Positions 34,373-43,819 of a stretch of 64,000 nucleotides of DNA are shown here, one piece after another. A program made the position numbers and the translations under genes. Numbering within the stretch: position 1 is the stretch's first letter; each line of letters starts with the position of its first letter. The stretch is from Promethearchaeota archaeon (GTDB lineage Archaea; Asgardarchaeota; Lokiarchaeia; Sigyniarchaeales; SOKP01). A model generated the notes under the pieces. The model had not been told where the DNA came from, did not search any database, and saw only the letters and a program-made list of their open reading frames with translations. The stretch covers positions 19,143 to 83,142 of the forward strand of contig JAEOTZ010000026.1 in assembly GCA_016839585.1 (NCBI GenBank), in the 5' to 3' direction.

Positions 34373-35893
34373 TTATTTGGTAAAATTTTCCCCATCCTTC
34401 AAAAGATTAGTTTTTTCAAAATTTTCCGCGAACCATCGGGGATTATCAGTATGTACCGGAATTATAACATCAGGATCAATTGTCTCAATTGCCCATCTAA
34501 TATCTTTTTGTGACGCGTGTCCAGAAGCATGAAACCCTTTACTGAATACAGGTTTTAATCGTTCCCCTTCCTCAACGATTTTGAATCCATAGATTTTAAA
34601 ACCAAAATATTCAAGCCATTTACTTAATCTTATAAAATCAAATTCAGATTCTTCCTCAAACGCTTCACTTGAAGAATAGATATAAGTACCATTTGTTGGT
34701 TTTATGTCTAATAAATTTTTTAAATCAAAAAGAGAGAAACATAATATATATCTATTAGGTTCTTTCGCAATATCTATTGGGTTTAAATAATTAACGTCCT
34801 CTTTATTTTTAAGGTAATTTTCTTCCCAATTCGGAGACTTTACTTTTAAACTATTATATATTACAACATTTTTTAACCTATTTATCCCATCAACCATCTC
34901 AAGAGCTTTTAACAAATAAGCATTCTTAGGGGTTATTAATAACGTCCTTTCAACTTTATTTGCAATCTCTCGAAAAGTTTCTAATCTTTCAAAATTCCTA
35001 GCTGAAAAATCTGCTACTATAAGATCTTTTGAATTTTTAACTACATCTAAGCAATTATTAAAAACTATATCCTCTGATTCATTAATATCTTCTCTCGTTG
35101 CTCTTGTTCCTTCAATAATTAAAATTGAAGCATCTTTTGCGCTTTTAATAAAACTTTTGCTTTTATCACCCAATTTACCATGAAGGCGAAAATCACCTGT
35201 GTAAGCAACAGTATTATCCCCACTGACAATAAACCCTATTGCCCCATAAATAGAATGATCCACCTCAAAAGCTTTAATTTCGAATGATGTTGAGAATTCA
35301 TCCAAACTATATAACTTTTCTCTTTCAAATTCTTTATATCTTTTAACACACGTAGATAAGAACTTTTCCATTGAATCCAAATAACTGAAGGCACTATAAA
35401 ATGTTCTACATTTTCCCACTTTGCTTCCAGATCTTAATACTCTATTATCATCAGCAGGGTTTTTTTCAAAAAAATAAGCTACTTCATTGCTAAGACTAGC
35501 TTTTGAGCTATCCAATATACCTTTAAGTAATACTATCGTTTTAGGTGATGCAATAATGGGGATATTAGGATCAAGCAAAGAAATATTACCAAAATGATCC
35601 ATATGTGCATGGCTAAGTAAAATCGCGTCAACTTTTAGTGAAGGATATAATGATATATTAAGATCAGAAGGAATAAGATCTTGTCGGTAAATATTTAGCT
35701 TAGGAATTAGATTCAGGTGAATAAGATCATGAATGCCACGTGTAGGACGTTCTTTAAGAAATTCTTGAAAATATTGGCCGTATTTCTTAAAATTCATACC
35801 AAAATCAAGAAATAGACCATTATCTCTTTCCTGTAAATAAATCTTTGTACCTCCAATTGTTTCTGCCCCATCAAATACAGTTATCGATGTCAT
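34373..35893 (-). CDS. RNase J-like MBL/beta-CASP nuclease family protein
   Basis: A 506-residue protein of the RNase J / beta-CASP branch of the metallo-beta-lactamase superfamily. SHAHMDHFG holds the HxHxDH metal motif, VDHSIYGAIGFIVSGDN and AYTGDFRLHG match motifs III-IV of RNase J, EGTRATRED opens the beta-CASP region and SGHASQKDIRWAI with VIIPVHTDNPRW close it. The N-terminal GAETIGGTKIYL lacks the exact GGxxEIGxN of true RNase J, so it is a divergent relative. A role in RNA 5'-3' decay or processing is likely. ATG start, no clear SD. Confidence 0.8.
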   Translation of the reverse strand: MTSITVFDGAETIGGTKIYLQERDNGLFLDFGMNFKKYGQYFQEFLKERPTRGIHDLIHLNLIPKLNIYRQDLIPSDLNISLYPSLKVDAILLSHAHMDHFGNISLLDPNIPIIASPKTIVLLKGILDSSKASLSNEVAYFFEKNPADDNRVLRSGSKVGKCRTFYSAFSYLDSMEKFLSTCVKRYKEFEREKLYSLDEFSTSFEIKAFEVDHSIYGAIGFIVSGDNTVAYTGDFRLHGKLGDKSKSFIKSAKDASILIIEGTRATREDINESEDIVFNNCLDVVKNSKDLIVADFSARNFERLETFREIANKVERTLLITPKNAYLLKALEMVDGINRLKNVVIYNSLKVKSPNWEENYLKNKEDVNYLNPIDIAKEPNRYILCFSLFDLKNLLDIKPTNGTYIYSSSEAFEEESEFDFIRLSKWLEYFGFKIYGFKIVEEGERLKPVFSKGFHASGHASQKDIRWAIETIDPDVIIPVHTDNPRWFAENFEKTNLLKDGENFTK

Positions 35894-35994
35894 TTTTGTA
35901 AAAACTTATTATCCTTAATTAAAAAATAAGACTAAAGACATAAAAATTAAACCCTAAAATATTAATAATTTACAAATCTTATGGATGAGTAATT

Positions 35995-36798
35995 TTACTC
36001 TAAACCTTTAATTTCTTTTGGAGCACGTGGTGGAGAACGAACAAATTTAACAGCAGGATACCCTATAATGAACGCCCCGATTCCTTTTCCATCAATATTA
36101 GCTAACTTTTTAATTTCAGGGTTAGAATTCATTGCAATTTGAGACCAACCATTCCAACATGTACCTAAGCCAAGTGCTTGAGCAGCTAATCTTCCATAGG
36201 TAATAATAATTCCTATATTATTTGCCTCTACTTCATGATGTTCGGGGGAATCTATGAAAATTACATGCGGAGCATCAAAAAATATAGGACTACGGAAAAT
36301 TTTTCCAAGAATTCGAAAAACTCGTGTGTATCTTCCCTTTGTTAAAGGATGATTTATTAATTCCTCTTGAATAGCATCAGAAAGTTTTTTTATTTGCTCA
36401 GTATTTGATATAATCGAAAAGTTCTCTGTTCTTCTATTATCTCCAGTAGGCGCATTCTCCATTGCTTGAAAAACCTTCCTCAGTATTTCAGGTGGTACCT
36501 TTTTCTTTTTATAAAGTCGAACTGACCTATTCGCTCTAAGAAATTTGTAAATAGTATCGTATGAGGCAATTGTTTCAGGTTTAGCAATACCCTCATATTC
36601 AAATGCTTCCCCTATACCCTCATGCTGAATAGCATCCTCAGGACACCGAGCAATGCAATGAGCACACAAATTACATAAGTTATAAGGATCACTAAAGAGA
36701 ACTTTTTCCTGCTCTTTATCCCATCTAAACATAAAACATGTAGTTAAGCAGATTCTACAATTGCTACATTTCTCATAATCTATTCCTAGTATAGACAT
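35995..36798 (-). CDS. Nitroreductase with N-terminal dicluster ferredoxin domain
   Basis: A 267-residue flavoprotein. Residues 1-60 form a ferredoxin-like domain with CSNCRICLTTC and CNLCAHCIARCP, giving two cluster motifs. In the first motif the proline after the last Cys is replaced by Phe. Residues about 85-250 are a nitroreductase fold: RANRSVRLYKKKKVPPEIL, MENAPTGDNRRTE and GLGTCWNGWSQIA. Such fusions take electrons from reduced ferredoxin and pass them through FMN to small organic acceptors. A close paralogue is at 53802-54611. Substrate unknown. Confidence 0.9.
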   Translation of the reverse strand: MSILGIDYEKCSNCRICLTTCFMFRWDKEQEKVLFSDPYNLCNLCAHCIARCPEDAIQHEGIGEAFEYEGIAKPETIASYDTIYKFLRANRSVRLYKKKKVPPEILRKVFQAMENAPTGDNRRTENFSIISNTEQIKKLSDAIQEELINHPLTKGRYTRVFRILGKIFRSPIFFDAPHVIFIDSPEHHEVEANNIGIIITYGRLAAQALGLGTCWNGWSQIAMNSNPEIKKLANIDGKGIGAFIIGYPAVKFVRSPPRAPKEIKGLE

Positions 36799-36960
36799 AG
36801 TTATTGAATTTTAGTTTTAATGATCAAAAATTAACCTTTAAATTTATAATTTGAGGATAAGAAAGCCCTATTGGAACCTTATTAATTTTTACATTAAGTT
36901 TTAATAAGATTAATAAATTAACATTACTAATAAAACACAAAATAGAGGAAAGGTGTTTCC

Positions 36961-38232
36961 ATGGAAAAAGAACAAGTATTTTTGAAAATATTTGGGAGAA
37001 ACCTCATAAGCTTTAAAATGCTCGACGATGGCGAGATTATTGGTACAGGTATTTTAAATCCTCTCATTAAAAAACTACGTCTACTTGTAATGCTTATTTT
37101 ACAAGCAGGATTTTACAAAAATTATAATCTTGGAAGATGGAAGGGGAAAATAGTTCCAAATACCTTTGCGCCTCCTATTGGAAGTCGTCCACAATTGCGT
37201 GCATTTAGAGGGTTAATAAAGTCTCATTTATTACCATGGCGCGTTCCCATTGCAATGACTTTCGCAGTAACTTATAGATGCCAGTGTAATTGCGTTCATT
37301 GTAGCGCAGGGAAGCATTTACGAAAGGATGTACCAGAACTCACTACAAAAGAGGCAAAAAAACTCATTGATGATAGTCAAAAACTTGGTGTGACAATTTT
37401 GGCCTTCACTGGAGGAGAACCTTTGCTAAGGGAGGACATTTTCGAACTTATTTCACATGTAGATAAGCGAAAGACTATGCCAATTATGTTTACAAATGGA
37501 CAGTTTCTCACAGATGAAAATGTGGATAAATTGGTCAATGCCGGTCTTTATTCAATCTTTGTAAGTATTGATAGTCCAATTCCGGAAGAACATGACAGTG
37601 TGAGGGGCATGCCAGGGCTTTATGAGGCTGCTATAAAGGGACTCAAGAAATTGAAGGAAAAAGGAGTATTTGTTGGTCTCTCTTCTTATGCCATTCGTTC
37701 TAATACAGAACAGGGAATGTATAAGAAACTGCATAAACTTGGTCAGAAACTCGGTGTTCATAATATAATTCTCTTTGACGGTGTCCCTACAGGAAATATG
37801 TTGCATAATATAGACGAGTTGCTGACTTGGAAGCTGCGTGATGAAATTTATGAATTTTCCGCTAATATATTCAAAAATAAGATAGTCCCTCCTCTGTCTT
37901 CTCAGTCATGGCAAAACTCTATAGAAGCAAATCTTGCAGGTATTGGGTGTATAGCAGCAAATATCCAATATTACGTTTCTGCTTATGGGGAAGTTGCACC
38001 TTGTGATTTTACACCCATTTCTTTTGGAAACATCCGTAAAGAGCCCCTAAAAAAGATCTGGATAAGGATGGCGAGACATCCTGCCTATAATCATCGAAGC
38101 ACGTTCTGTAGGATGCAGCATCATAAATTCCGTCATTTTTATATAGATCCAATCCCAGATGATGCAAGACTTCCTTATTCGATTGCGAAACTTCCGAGGG
38201 TAGATTATCGGACTGCGGAAATTTCTAAGTAA
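36961..38232 (+). CDS. Radical SAM/SPASM-domain enzyme
   Basis: A 423-residue enzyme. The radical SAM cluster motif CxxxCxxC is Cys107, Cys111 and Cys114 in YRCQCNCVHCSAGK. It is followed by the SAM-binding AFTGGEPLLREDI, then FTNGQFLT and VSIDSPIPEEHDSVRG. A C-terminal SPASM/twitch-like region has GCIAANIQYYVSAYGEVAPC, and more Cys and His near the end (FCRMQHHKFRHF). SPASM enzymes often modify peptides or act in cofactor synthesis. A 90-residue N-terminal region precedes the barrel. SD AGGTG is well placed. The similar enzyme at 42647 shares domain order. Confidence 0.9.
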   Translation: MEKEQVFLKIFGRNLISFKMLDDGEIIGTGILNPLIKKLRLLVMLILQAGFYKNYNLGRWKGKIVPNTFAPPIGSRPQLRAFRGLIKSHLLPWRVPIAMTFAVTYRCQCNCVHCSAGKHLRKDVPELTTKEAKKLIDDSQKLGVTILAFTGGEPLLREDIFELISHVDKRKTMPIMFTNGQFLTDENVDKLVNAGLYSIFVSIDSPIPEEHDSVRGMPGLYEAAIKGLKKLKEKGVFVGLSSYAIRSNTEQGMYKKLHKLGQKLGVHNIILFDGVPTGNMLHNIDELLTWKLRDEIYEFSANIFKNKIVPPLSSQSWQNSIEANLAGIGCIAANIQYYVSAYGEVAPCDFTPISFGNIRKEPLKKIWIRMARHPAYNHRSTFCRMQHHKFRHFYIDPIPDDARLPYSIAKLPRVDYRTAEISK

Positions 38233-38284
38233 AACTTTTAAAACCTATAAGAATTTTCAAAATAATTTCTGTAATATTTCAACT

Positions 38285-38923
38285 TTACTGATGACCTTCT
38301 AATACCCATTTGACAGCTCTTTTTATTATTGTTTGCAATTTTTCTTCTTTTAATGATTTTGGTTTATGTCCTAACGCACAGAAGAAAATTCTTCCTTTTC
38401 CATAAGTTTTTGTCCATACTATAGGTTCAGGTTTAGGATGAGTCTCATCATGATAATCAGCTTCTGCTAAAATATGAACATCTTTACCCGTTGATAAATC
38501 ATGCCGATATAACTCATCTTTAAATATAAAATCTTCTAAACCTTGAGTTATTGGATGATTTTTATCAACTATTTTAATATCAAAATCTCTAACTTTTTTA
38601 TAACCAATAAATCGTCCCCCAAGCATTTCATAATATTTCGGAAGAGATTTAAAAGAAGCAGATGCTCCATGGATTCCTACGAATCCTTTTCCACTCGCAA
38701 CAAAATCTAGCAAATTTTTCTCTTGTTCTTCAGTAAATTCATCAAACGGAGTAAAAAATATAGTTGTATCATACTCAAAAAAGTCTCTATCACTAAAAAT
38801 TTTGGCATCTTCATATTTATCAACAATATAATCGCATAAGATATTTTTAAAAGAAGCATAAATCTTATCTCTAAATAAATATCTACTTCTTTGGAAAAGC
38901 AAAATTCTCTTTATGATTTTCAT
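38285..38923 (-). CDS. ThuA-like domain protein
   Basis: A 212-residue protein of the ThuA (class I glutamine amidotransferase-like) fold. Typical segments are FVASGKGFVGIHGASASFKS, the GGRFIGYKK turn, VDKNHPITQGLEDF, and the C-terminal GKGRIFFCALGH. ThuA proteins lack the amidotransferase triad and are linked to sugar (trehalose or other disaccharide) metabolism. SD GATG precedes the ATG at 38923. It stands between a radical SAM gene and an MBL-hydrolase gene without sugar-related neighbours, so its substrate is open. Confidence 0.88.
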   Translation of the reverse strand: MKIIKRILLFQRSRYLFRDKIYASFKNILCDYIVDKYEDAKIFSDRDFFEYDTTIFFTPFDEFTEEQEKNLLDFVASGKGFVGIHGASASFKSLPKYYEMLGGRFIGYKKVRDFDIKIVDKNHPITQGLEDFIFKDELYRHDLSTGKDVHILAEADYHDETHPKPEPIVWTKTYGKGRIFFCALGHKPKSLKEEKLQTIIKRAVKWVLEGHQ

Positions 38924-39008
38924 AGATCATCATAAGAAAAAATGAAAAGTTCTTTATTAAGGGTTCTCTCTTCTTAATGGAAAATTAGCAACTTTAAATT
39001 TGATAAAT

Positions 39009-39932
39009 ATGCCTGTTAAAAACGTTGATGATTCTCTTTATCATATCGATTTAAAACAACCAAGAGCAGGTTTTAGGAATTTCATAAGTACATGGGTTTA
39101 TAAGGATAAGAATTTGTGCTTCATAGTAGATCCAGGTCCAATGTCAACAATATATTTTTTAAAGGAAAAGTTAGAATCCATTGGGGTCACTAAAGAGAAT
39201 CTGAATTACATTCTTTTAACTCATATTCACATTGATCATGCAGGAGGAACAGGAAAACTCCTTTCCTTTTTCCCAAGAGCTCAGGTTATATGTCATCGAC
39301 GAGGTATGAAACATCTTATTAACCCCGAGAATTTATGGAATGCTAGTAAGAAAGTGTTAGGTAAAGTAGCAGATATGTATGGTGAAATTGTGCCGGTGCC
39401 AGAAAATAAAATAACATTTCAGGAAGAAATTGGGAGACAAGAAATAAAAGCAATCGAAACAATAGGACATGCATCACATCATCTTTGTTACCTCTTTCAG
39501 GGATATCTATTTATTGGAGATGCTGCAGGCGTTCACTTTCCCATACAAAATAAATTCTACATTCGACCAGCAACTCCACCCATCTTTAATTATGATATTG
39601 CTATAGCCTCACTTGACAAACTACTTTCATTAAATTTAACAGATTTTAAGATTTGTTATGCCCATTATGGAATTAGAAATAATGCAAAGAAAATGCTTAA
39701 GATTGCGAAAGAACAATTAAAAATATGGAAACAAGTTATCGAGAGTACATTAAGTGATTCCAGACAATTGGATTTTGAAGATCATGTAATTAAAGAATTA
39801 ATGAAAAAAGATATTTATTTTGCTAATGTAATCCTATTTGATGAAGAAATTAAGAAAAGAGAAAAAATGTTTATATCAAATAGCATAAAAGGAATAAAGG
39901 AATATATTCAAAAATCTCTTAAAGAAGAATAA
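39009..39932 (+). CDS. MBL-fold metallo-hydrolase
   Basis: A 307-residue hydrolase of the glyoxalase II-like MBL group. The metal motif is LTHIHIDHAGGTG, the following ligands are in IGHASHHLCYLF and LFIGDAAGVHFP, and the last histidine is in YAHYG. The C-terminal 90 residues are helical. I place the start at the ATG at 39009; a TTG three codons upstream is also possible. Such enzymes hydrolyse thioesters, lactones or phosphoesters, or act as flavo-diiron precursors; specificity is unknown. Confidence 0.88.
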   Translation: MPVKNVDDSLYHIDLKQPRAGFRNFISTWVYKDKNLCFIVDPGPMSTIYFLKEKLESIGVTKENLNYILLTHIHIDHAGGTGKLLSFFPRAQVICHRRGMKHLINPENLWNASKKVLGKVADMYGEIVPVPENKITFQEEIGRQEIKAIETIGHASHHLCYLFQGYLFIGDAAGVHFPIQNKFYIRPATPPIFNYDIAIASLDKLLSLNLTDFKICYAHYGIRNNAKKMLKIAKEQLKIWKQVIESTLSDSRQLDFEDHVIKELMKKDIYFANVILFDEEIKKREKMFISNSIKGIKEYIQKSLKEE

Positions 39933-40057
39933 TTTTAACTTTTATGGCTTTTCACAAAAATATAAGATTTAAATATTAAAAAATTAAAAAGAAATAACTA
40001 TTTTATAAATATTGAACTTCTGTTCTTAAGTTTACTAATTTATCAGGAATGTAGATT

Positions 40058-40864
40058 TTAAGATTTTAGGAATTCCTCACGAAGATTTCCCTCTTCATCA
40101 AAAAATTTATATTTTCGTTTTCCAGCAGTCATAAATTTATACGTAGCCTTACTAAATTTGAGAAATCTAATATGTTTATTGGTTCCTTTAATTTTTCTCA
40201 TTCGAGGAACAAGGAACTTAACAACAGTTTCAGAGAGCTCAGCCAAAATATTAAATATTTTTACCGCTTCAGGTGGAACATCTTGAGCCAAAAGATCTGT
40301 TATAACCATACCGGGATTAATTGTATGAATACCAATCATAGTTCCCTCTGCTTCTTTACTTAAGGTTTTCGTTAATTGAGGAATTGCTGCTTTTGTAGAT
40401 CCATAAGCCAAAGCCATAGGGGTAACTCGCCCCTGTGAACCATATCCCTCTATATTGAATATTTTACCATGATTTTGAGGGACCATTAGCTTAAGCGCTG
40501 CTTTACATCCATAAATAGTGCCCAATAAGTTAGTATTTACTACTTCCTTTAAAGCATCAGGGTCAAAATCTACCAGATTTGCATTGATATAAGCATTAGT
40601 TCCAGCATTATTGACCCAAATATCAATTGGTTTAAAAAATTCTTGAGAAAATTCTGCTAATTTTTCAACATCCTCATAAATGGTTACATCACAGGTAATA
40701 CCATTGATCTTATTGTTAGGAAATAACTCCTTTAATTTTTGAATAGCATTTCTGACTCGTTCTTCATTGCGAGAAGAAACGATTACATTATCACCATGAT
40801 TTAAAAATTCTTTTGCTAAAGCAAATCCTATACCTTTCGTACTCCCTGTTATTACAATATTCAA
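40058..40864 (-). CDS. Short-chain dehydrogenase/reductase (SDR)
   Basis: A 268-residue SDR starting at TTG, with GGAG seven bases upstream. The nucleotide motif is TGSTKGIG, the structural motif NNAGTN, and the active site IEGYGSQG with catalytic YGSTK. It is closest in style to chlorophyll(ide) b reductase-like or classical C-type SDRs, to judge by VSSRNEERV (an NADPH-favouring Arg pattern). A C-terminal extension contains Lys-rich helices. Neighbouring MBL and radical SAM genes do not reveal a pathway. Confidence 0.88.
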   Translation of the reverse strand: MNIVITGSTKGIGFALAKEFLNHGDNVIVSSRNEERVRNAIQKLKELFPNNKINGITCDVTIYEDVEKLAEFSQEFFKPIDIWVNNAGTNAYINANLVDFDPDALKEVVNTNLLGTIYGCKAALKLMVPQNHGKIFNIEGYGSQGRVTPMALAYGSTKAAIPQLTKTLSKEAEGTMIGIHTINPGMVITDLLAQDVPPEAVKIFNILAELSETVVKFLVPRMRKIKGTNKHIRFLKFSKATYKFMTAGKRKYKFFDEEGNLREEFLKS

Positions 40865-40961
40865 CTTAATTCTCCTACTTCCATTTTATAGAACAAAATT
40901 ATTAATAGTATAGAAAGTTTATTAAAACCTTAAAGTAATAATTTTCTCCAATAACAATTAG

Positions 40962-41009
40962 CCTTATAAATTCTAATATAATTTCTTCAAATATACATCT
41001 ATATTTAAA
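40962..41009 (+). promoter_or_regulatory. Promoter shared with the 42647 radical-SAM gene
   Basis: CCTTATAAATTCTAATAT is identical to the sequence at 42579-42596, and the later CATCTATATTT / AATCTATATTT also matches. The distance to ATG is nearly the same (66 and 68 bases). CTTATAAA is a good TATA box. Two genes of different families thus carry almost the same promoter. Confidence 0.6.
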
Positions 41010-41027
41010 AAAAAGTGAAATGATATT

Positions 41028-41909
41028 ATGACTGCAAATAGAACACCAGGAAAAGTTAATGAAGATACAACATTAATTGACGCTGAGATGATGGGAATTC
41101 CAGGAATAATGTCTATATATCTTATAGAAGCAGGAAAGAAATGCTTAATAGATTCAGGAACTCATATTGAAGCACGTAAGACTTTTAAAAAGTTAAAAGA
41201 GCTGAATTTTTTCCCACCTGATATAATTATTATTACTCATTCCCATTGGGATCATGTTCAAGCGATTCCTTTTCTAAGCCAGAGAGCTAAGAAGTTAGGA
41301 AAAAAAATAGAAATATATGCATCTGAAGCAGCAATTCCCAACTTAAGGGATCAATCCTTTAACAACGTTTTTGAAACTGGTCCTTTCAATAATATCGAAG
41401 AAGATATTATAACTCTTAAAGAAGGTGATACTGTCGATTTAGATGGTTTAATATTGAAAATTTTTGAGACACCAGGTCATATGAATGATGATATTTCCAT
41501 TCTTGATGAAAAAAATAAAAATTTGTTCGTAGGAGACATACTTGGGATGAAAGTTGCAGACAATGTATTCGTCCCTCCATTTATGCCCCCTAAATGCAAT
41601 CCTGAGGCTTATTTTAAAACAATCGATAAACTTAAAAAAATTGATTATGAGACCATTAGTTTACATCATTTTGGATACATTTATGATGAGGAGGCTAGAA
41701 GTATTCTTGATGAATCTATAGCAAATAATGAGCTATATTGGAAAGCATATGAGGAGAATACAGATCATTTGGATGACATTCCTTATTTAATTGAAAATGT
41801 TATGGAAAAATTAATACCTAAATCCACTCTTGAAAATTATCCTGAAATGTTAGTTACAGGAGTTACATATTGGCTTTCCCAAGGTTTTAAAATCTACAAG
41901 GGTTTATAA
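41028..41909 (+). CDS. MBL-fold metallo-hydrolase
   Basis: A 293-residue hydrolase with the metal motif ITHSHWDHVQAI, later ligands in FETPGHMNDDISI and LFVGDILGM, and the final His in ISLHHFGYIYD. It resembles the glyoxalase-II/ flavoprotein-like MBL proteins with a helical C-terminus. SD GTGA lies a few bases before the ATG. The promoter at 40962-41009 is shared with the radical SAM gene at 42647, suggesting a common condition of expression. Substrate unknown. Confidence 0.88.
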   Translation: MTANRTPGKVNEDTTLIDAEMMGIPGIMSIYLIEAGKKCLIDSGTHIEARKTFKKLKELNFFPPDIIIITHSHWDHVQAIPFLSQRAKKLGKKIEIYASEAAIPNLRDQSFNNVFETGPFNNIEEDIITLKEGDTVDLDGLILKIFETPGHMNDDISILDEKNKNLFVGDILGMKVADNVFVPPFMPPKCNPEAYFKTIDKLKKIDYETISLHHFGYIYDEEARSILDESIANNELYWKAYEENTDHLDDIPYLIENVMEKLIPKSTLENYPEMLVTGVTYWLSQGFKIYKGL

Positions 41910-41964
41910 AAAAATTTTTTTCTATATTATTATTTTTCAATTTACTTTTTTACTTCAGATATAT

Positions 41965-42441
41965 TCACCAACAGCTAGGATCAAAATATTCCTTGTATTT
42001 TTTTAGCCAACTACATAAGGTATATTTAGAGTAATCCTCGGTAATTTCTTCTCCTGGTTGAATATCTTTTAAAGCTAGAGAACAAAATATGTTTTCATCT
42101 TTCGGGGGTCCAGAATTCGAATTAACCGAATGGTTTACAAATCTTGAATTATCTAAGCATAAAACCAGTGCATCAAGATCTCTCTCATAATAGGAATATG
42201 TGAGCAATATTTTCATAAATCTATCCATTAAAGGTGATTTAATAGAATTATCAAGAGTTAGAAATTGATTTTTTGCGATTATTAAAACATCCTCTGGACG
42301 AGCATACCACCATAATGTACCTTTCAGAATTAATTTCTTGGCAAATAATCCTATTCCATGAATTTTACTTGGTCTTACTTCAGTATATTCATCAATTGGA
42401 TTAATTGTAGTAATATTATAAATCGAATGTGTATTTATCAT
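41965..42441 (-). CDS. SET-domain protein (putative lysine methyltransferase)
   Basis: A 158-residue, single-domain SET protein. Its motifs in order are the SAM-binding turn SKIHGIGLFAKK (residues 26-36), the knot motif RFVNHSVNSNS at 100-110 (canonical RFINHSCxPN), and GEEITEDY at 130-137 (canonical GEELTYDY). A short Cys-containing tail, TLCSWLKKYKEYF, recalls post-SET. The tyrosine of TYDY is Glu here, though the final Tyr remains, so activity may differ. SET enzymes methylate protein lysines. This is a eukaryote-like family, occasional in archaea. SD GTG is near the ATG. Confidence 0.85.
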   Translation of the reverse strand: MINTHSIYNITTINPIDEYTEVRPSKIHGIGLFAKKLILKGTLWWYARPEDVLIIAKNQFLTLDNSIKSPLMDRFMKILLTYSYYERDLDALVLCLDNSRFVNHSVNSNSGPPKDENIFCSLALKDIQPGEEITEDYSKYTLCSWLKKYKEYFDPSCW

Positions 42442-42578
42442 TAATTACACTTACATTTAAAAAATGATCCTTATTTTGAATTAATAACTAATTTTTTCTA
42501 TTTTAAATTTATTTTTTATTTTTAATAAGGTAATTAACTAGTAAAAAAATTAAATAAATTAATAAAATCAATAATTAT

Positions 42579-42627
42579 CCTTATAAATTCTAATATCATC
42601 TTTTTAACTACTAATCTATATTTGAAA
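42579..42627 (+). promoter_or_regulatory. Promoter shared with the 41028 MBL gene
   Basis: This is the second copy of CCTTATAAATTCTAATAT plus a downstream AATCTATATTTG, at matching distance to the start. See the partner at 40962-41009. Confidence 0.6.
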
Positions 42628-42646
42628 GAAAAATAGAAGGATAAAA

Positions 42647-43696
42647 ATGGAAATAGATGACGAAAGATTCTCAGAAGAAGATAATTTATGGGAAGAATAT
42701 AAAATTCCATTAACTTATGACCAGGAACATATGACAAAGTGGTTTAATGAAGAAAGAGGAGGCGTAAAAGGAAGAGCAGATGTCTTTTATCTCATGTTTG
42801 GAATTACATATAATTGCCAACTTAAATGTCCACATTGTTGTGTCGGTAATTATGAAAATGAGCCAAATAGAGAGTTATCAACCGATGAAATTAAGGATGT
42901 GTTGGATCAATCAGCTAAGGCATTTGTAGTTAACTTTTTTGGTGGTGAGCCAACCATGAGGTCAGATATAATGGAATTAATAAAATATGCTTCAGAGAGA
43001 TCAGTATATGTGTTCTGTGATACAAATGGGTTAAAAATCACGAGAGCCTATGCGAATCAATTAAAAGAAAGCGGATTAGAAATGCTATATGTGAGTATAG
43101 ATAGCCCTATCCCAGAAAAGCATGATGAATTACGAGGTGAGAAGGGAACTTTTGAGAAAGCTGTACAAGGTATAAAAAATGCACTTGATGCAAGATTAAA
43201 GTGTACTCTATCAACTTATATCACAAAAGAAAATCTGACTAATGGTGAGTTTAAAAGAGTTATCCAATTAGCAAAAGATCTAGGAGCTAATGGAGTAAGA
43301 TATTTGCTACCTACACCCGCGGGAAGATGGTTATATAATCCTGAAGTAGCATTAAGTCACGAAGAAGAGCGAAAAGTTAGAAAAATTGTAGATTTCCCTT
43401 ATGTTTGTCGTGATTTCTATTTTCAAACCCAAAGTTCAAGTCAATGCAGGGGCGTAGCAGATGGATTGTATTTTTATATTTCTCCTTATGGGGATGTGCA
43501 GCCTTGTTGCTTTATGCCCCTTACATTCGGAAATATCAGGGAAGAACCTCTGAAATCAATTTTAGATAGAATGTGGGACAATCCAATGTTTAGTGAAGAA
43601 TGGGTGAGAAAAGAATGCCCTATGTTAAATAAGGATTTTAGAAAAAAATACATAGATACAATTCCTTCTAATGCAAAATTACCATTTAAAATGTAA
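42647..43696 (+). CDS. Radical SAM/SPASM-domain enzyme
   Basis: A 349-residue enzyme with the radical SAM cysteines at 57, 61 and 64 in YNCQLKCPHCCVGN, the SAM-binding FFGGEPTMRSDI and the conserved VSIDSPIPEKHDELRG. The C-terminus has SSQCRGVADGLYFYISPYGD, then QPCCFMPLTFGNI, a SPASM/twitch cluster region. It is a shorter cousin of the enzyme at 36961 and shares the ISPYGDVQPCC-type core. GAAGG precedes ATG. The promoter is shared with the 41028 MBL gene. The 108-residue protein immediately downstream could be a partner, but this is speculative. Confidence 0.9.
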   Translation: MEIDDERFSEEDNLWEEYKIPLTYDQEHMTKWFNEERGGVKGRADVFYLMFGITYNCQLKCPHCCVGNYENEPNRELSTDEIKDVLDQSAKAFVVNFFGGEPTMRSDIMELIKYASERSVYVFCDTNGLKITRAYANQLKESGLEMLYVSIDSPIPEKHDELRGEKGTFEKAVQGIKNALDARLKCTLSTYITKENLTNGEFKRVIQLAKDLGANGVRYLLPTPAGRWLYNPEVALSHEEERKVRKIVDFPYVCRDFYFQTQSSSQCRGVADGLYFYISPYGDVQPCCFMPLTFGNIREEPLKSILDRMWDNPMFSEEWVRKECPMLNKDFRKKYIDTIPSNAKLPFKM

Positions 43697-43741
43697 TTTC
43701 TTTTTTTATTATTTAAGGAATTATTTAATAAGATTATAAAA

Positions 43742-43773
43742 CTTAAATTATAACTTATCCTATTTATCAATAC
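43742..43773 (+). promoter_or_regulatory. Upstream element shared by two paralogous small genes
   Basis: TTATCCTATTTATCAATAC is matched at 17 of 19 positions by TTATCCTATTTTTCATTAC upstream of the paralogue at 56846, with a TTAAATT-type TATA region preceding both. Spacing to the start codon differs by about eight bases. Confidence 0.5.
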
Positions 43774-43819
43774 TCAGAAATCTAATTTTTAAAAAATTAA
43801 ATCAATATGAGGTGATTTT

